Assembly (NCBI GenBank): GCA_023459915.1
Contig: JAEWSN010000030.1
Coordinates: 1 to 32,909 of the forward strand
DNA length: 32,909 bases
Reading direction: 5' to 3'
Source of the DNA: Bacillota bacterium
GTDB taxonomy: Bacteria; Bacillota; Clostridia; DSM-8532
Position 1 is the stretch's first letter. Every line of letters begins with the position of its first letter. The position numbers and the translations under genes were made by a program. The notes under the pieces were generated by a model, which was not told where the DNA came from, did no database searches, and was given only the letters and a program-made list of their open reading frames with translations. Below are positions 31,775-32,909 of this stretch, piece after piece.

Positions 31775-31851
31775 TGGCGTGCCAGAGACGATTCGAACGC
31801 CCGACCGACGGATTAGAAGTCCGTTGCTCTATCCTACTGAGCTACTGGCAC
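31775..31851 (-). tRNA. tRNA-Arg (anticodon TCT), CCA encoded
   Basis: The reverse strand gives a full cloverleaf. The acceptor GTGCCAG pairs with CTGGCAC, the D arm contains AGCTCAGTAGGATAGAG, the anticodon stem ACGGA/TCCGT encloses CTTCTAA, and the T arm has GTTCGAATC. Anticodon TCT reads AGA (and AGG) arginine codons. CCA is encoded at plus positions 31775-31777. It has a dedicated near-consensus promoter and terminator, so it is a monocistronic tRNA gene. Confidence 0.95.
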
Positions 31852-31921
31852 ATATATGGGGCGCAATACTTGGAGATGAGGCTGCTTCACAACAACTGGC
31901 ATCCCTGCTTGGCGCCACCTG

Positions 31922-31951
31922 ATTATACAGGCTTTGACATGGAGCTGTCAA
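31922..31951 (-). promoter_or_regulatory. Promoter of tRNA-Arg with overlapping palindrome
   Basis: On the minus strand perfect TTGACA (31946-31951) and TATAAT (31922-31927) boxes are 18 bases apart. The -35 box is one arm of the palindrome TTGACATGGAGCTGTCAA (31934-31951). The tRNA 5' end lies about 65 nt beyond the predicted start. Confidence 0.83.
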
Positions 31952-32099
31952 CGTCACATAACAGCCCAATCTGCACGGAATCCGCATCGCATCAACATTC
32001 CGGCATCCCGTTGCGTGTATATGGGACGCTTGTCTCCCCGCGCACCACCCGTATTCATGATTCCATTTATAAGACCGAGTTTTCACACCCGGTTGCGAT

Positions 32100-32744
32100 T
32101 CAGTTTGTCAGCCGGAAAACATCCTCCCTGCGCCCCATCACAATGATTCGCTCGGTACCCTTGAATTCATATTCCGGCTTGGGCAACGGGTAAATCACAT
32201 CGTTTCGCTTGGTCGCCAGTATGGATACATGGTGCCGGCTTCTGACCGCCGCCTGAATGATCGTTTTCCCAACCCAGTTCGTGGGAACAACAATTTCAAA
32301 AATGGCGTACTCCGGTGTCAGTTCAATATAGTCGAAGATGCGGTCCGAGCTGTAACGCGTCGCGATGCGTGTCGCCATCTCCTTCTCGGCGTCAACCACA
32401 TGATCCGCCCCATTGCGCAGCAGGAATTTGGCGTGCACATCACGTCTGGCCTGTGAAAGCAGCACAGAAGCACCGCATTCCTTCAGCAACGAGGTCGTTT
32501 CCAGTGAACTCTGAAAATCGCCTGCAATCGCAACCACGCACAAATCGAAGTTCCGCACGCCCAGGGAGCGAATGAAGGCTTCATTGGTGCTGTCGCCGAT
32601 CTGGGCGCTCGTGACGTAGGACAGCACGGCATTCACCTTCTCCTCGTCGCGATCCACCGCAATCACTTCATTTCTCATCGCGTGGAACGATTGCGCCATG
32701 TGACGGCCAAAGCGGCCAAGACCAATCAGCAAAATGGACTTCAT
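32100..32744 (-). CDS. ktrA: Potassium uptake regulatory subunit KtrA/TrkA-N type
   Basis: The 214-residue RCK protein has a Rossmann domain with GLGRFGRHMA (G8, G10, G13) and acidic D31 in VIAVDRDEEK. These bind the adenosine nucleotide or NAD(H) that gates the channel. An RCK_C/TrkA_C domain follows (about 135-214, from ELTPEYAIFEIVVPTNWVGKTI). It forms a cytosolic ring on the membrane partner KtrB. AAGGAGG lies 8 nt before the ATG. The partner gene ends 33 bp upstream. No strong terminator is seen after the stop; a weak stem at about 32066-32090 is the only candidate. Confidence 0.92.
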   Translation of the reverse strand: MKSILLIGLGRFGRHMAQSFHAMRNEVIAVDRDEEKVNAVLSYVTSAQIGDSTNEAFIRSLGVRNFDLCVVAIAGDFQSSLETTSLLKECGASVLLSQARRDVHAKFLLRNGADHVVDAEKEMATRIATRYSSDRIFDYIELTPEYAIFEIVVPTNWVGKTIIQAAVRSRHHVSILATKRNDVIYPLPKPEYEFKGTERIIVMGRREDVFRLTN

Positions 32745-32777
32745 ATCAAATGCCTCCTTGCGGCACCAGGCTTGTGC

Positions 32778-32909
32778 CTAACCCACCACAACATTTTCCT
32801 GTGGATATTTCGCGGGAACAGCCGGCTGGCTGTCCATGAACGCGTACAGCGCCGTCAAGCCGCCGACGCGGCCAAAGAGCATCAGAAATACCAGTGTCAG
32901 TCGTGACAC
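32778..32909 (-). CDS. ktrB: Potassium uptake membrane subunit KtrB/TrkH family, 3' end only
   Basis: Only the last 43 codons and the TAG stop are inside the window. They read in frame from the edge as VSRLTLVFLMLFGRVGG, then LTALYAFMD, and end in PAKYPQENVVVG. This is the typical TrkH/KtrB C-terminus (a FxGRVGxLTL helix, then YPxExxxVG). The identity is supported by the ktrA gene 33 bp downstream. It should be a channel-like K+ transporter. Confidence 0.85.
   Translation of the reverse strand: MSRLTLVFLMLFGRVGGLTALYAFMDSQPAVPAKYPQENVVVG

Noticed and set aside
31829..32086. An 85-codon minus-strand frame between ktrA and tRNA-Arg
   Set aside because: It overlaps the tRNA-Arg gene and its promoter and has no recognisable motif or good ribosome site.

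Overview
The window reads as a chromosomal segment of a monoderm, moderately GC-rich Firmicute, most likely in the Clostridia. The evidence is the uppS-cdsA-dxr-rseP-ispG order, a cytoplasmic DegS/DegU pair, KtrAB-type potassium uptake, strong AGGAGG ribosome binding sites, sigma-A-like promoters, and a Tad pilus locus with no secretin. Every gene but one lies on the minus strand, so the biological reading order runs from high to low coordinates. No phage, insertion sequence or CRISPR array was seen.

Right end (about 28.5-32.9 kb), in transcription order: the 3' end of ktrB, ktrA, tRNA-Arg(TCT) with its own promoter and terminator, uridine kinase, and a NYN-LOTUS RNA-metabolism protein. A 93-nt nested palindrome then separates these from the only plus-strand gene, an AraC-family regulator. 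The regulator faces away from a sugar phosphate isomerase/epimerase, and the two candidate promoters have overlapping -10 boxes. Behind the isomerase is a Gfo/Idh/MocA dehydrogenase with an unusual Lys/Thr/Ala-rich N-terminal tail.

Middle right (20-26.3 kb): a two-gene polyamine operon (carboxy(nor)spermidine dehydrogenase and decarboxylase) starts from a near-consensus promoter. Next is an acyl-CoA synthetase whose leader carries a terminator hairpin between promoter and start codon. It is followed by a second sugar phosphate isomerase and an amidohydrolase. The substrate of this three-gene group is not evident.

Middle (12.1-19.7 kb): uppS, cdsA, dxr, rseP and ispG (isoprenoid and phospholipid precursors plus site-2 protease), tightly packed with several ATGA or near-zero junctions. 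They are followed by nrdR, degS and degU, and then a terminator.

Left (5.2-11.7 kb): a Tad/Flp pilus locus. The Flp pilin gene is followed by its own terminator, then tadE, cpaB, cpaE/tadZ, tadA, tadB and tadC. No prepilin peptidase is present in the window. Far left (0.2-5.0 kb): a separately promoted unit of a membrane SpoIIE-type phosphatase, a PrsW-like membrane protein that appears to have lost its catalytic residues, and a trypsin-like lipoprotein protease. The last two are coupled by a 4-nt overlap. tRNA-Val(GAC) closes the window. This phosphatase/pseudo-PrsW/lipoprotein-protease unit is the best candidate for something undescribed. Several short tandem repeats and a GGGTCAGACCC palindrome family also stand out. 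All function calls come from reading motifs by eye; no database search was run.
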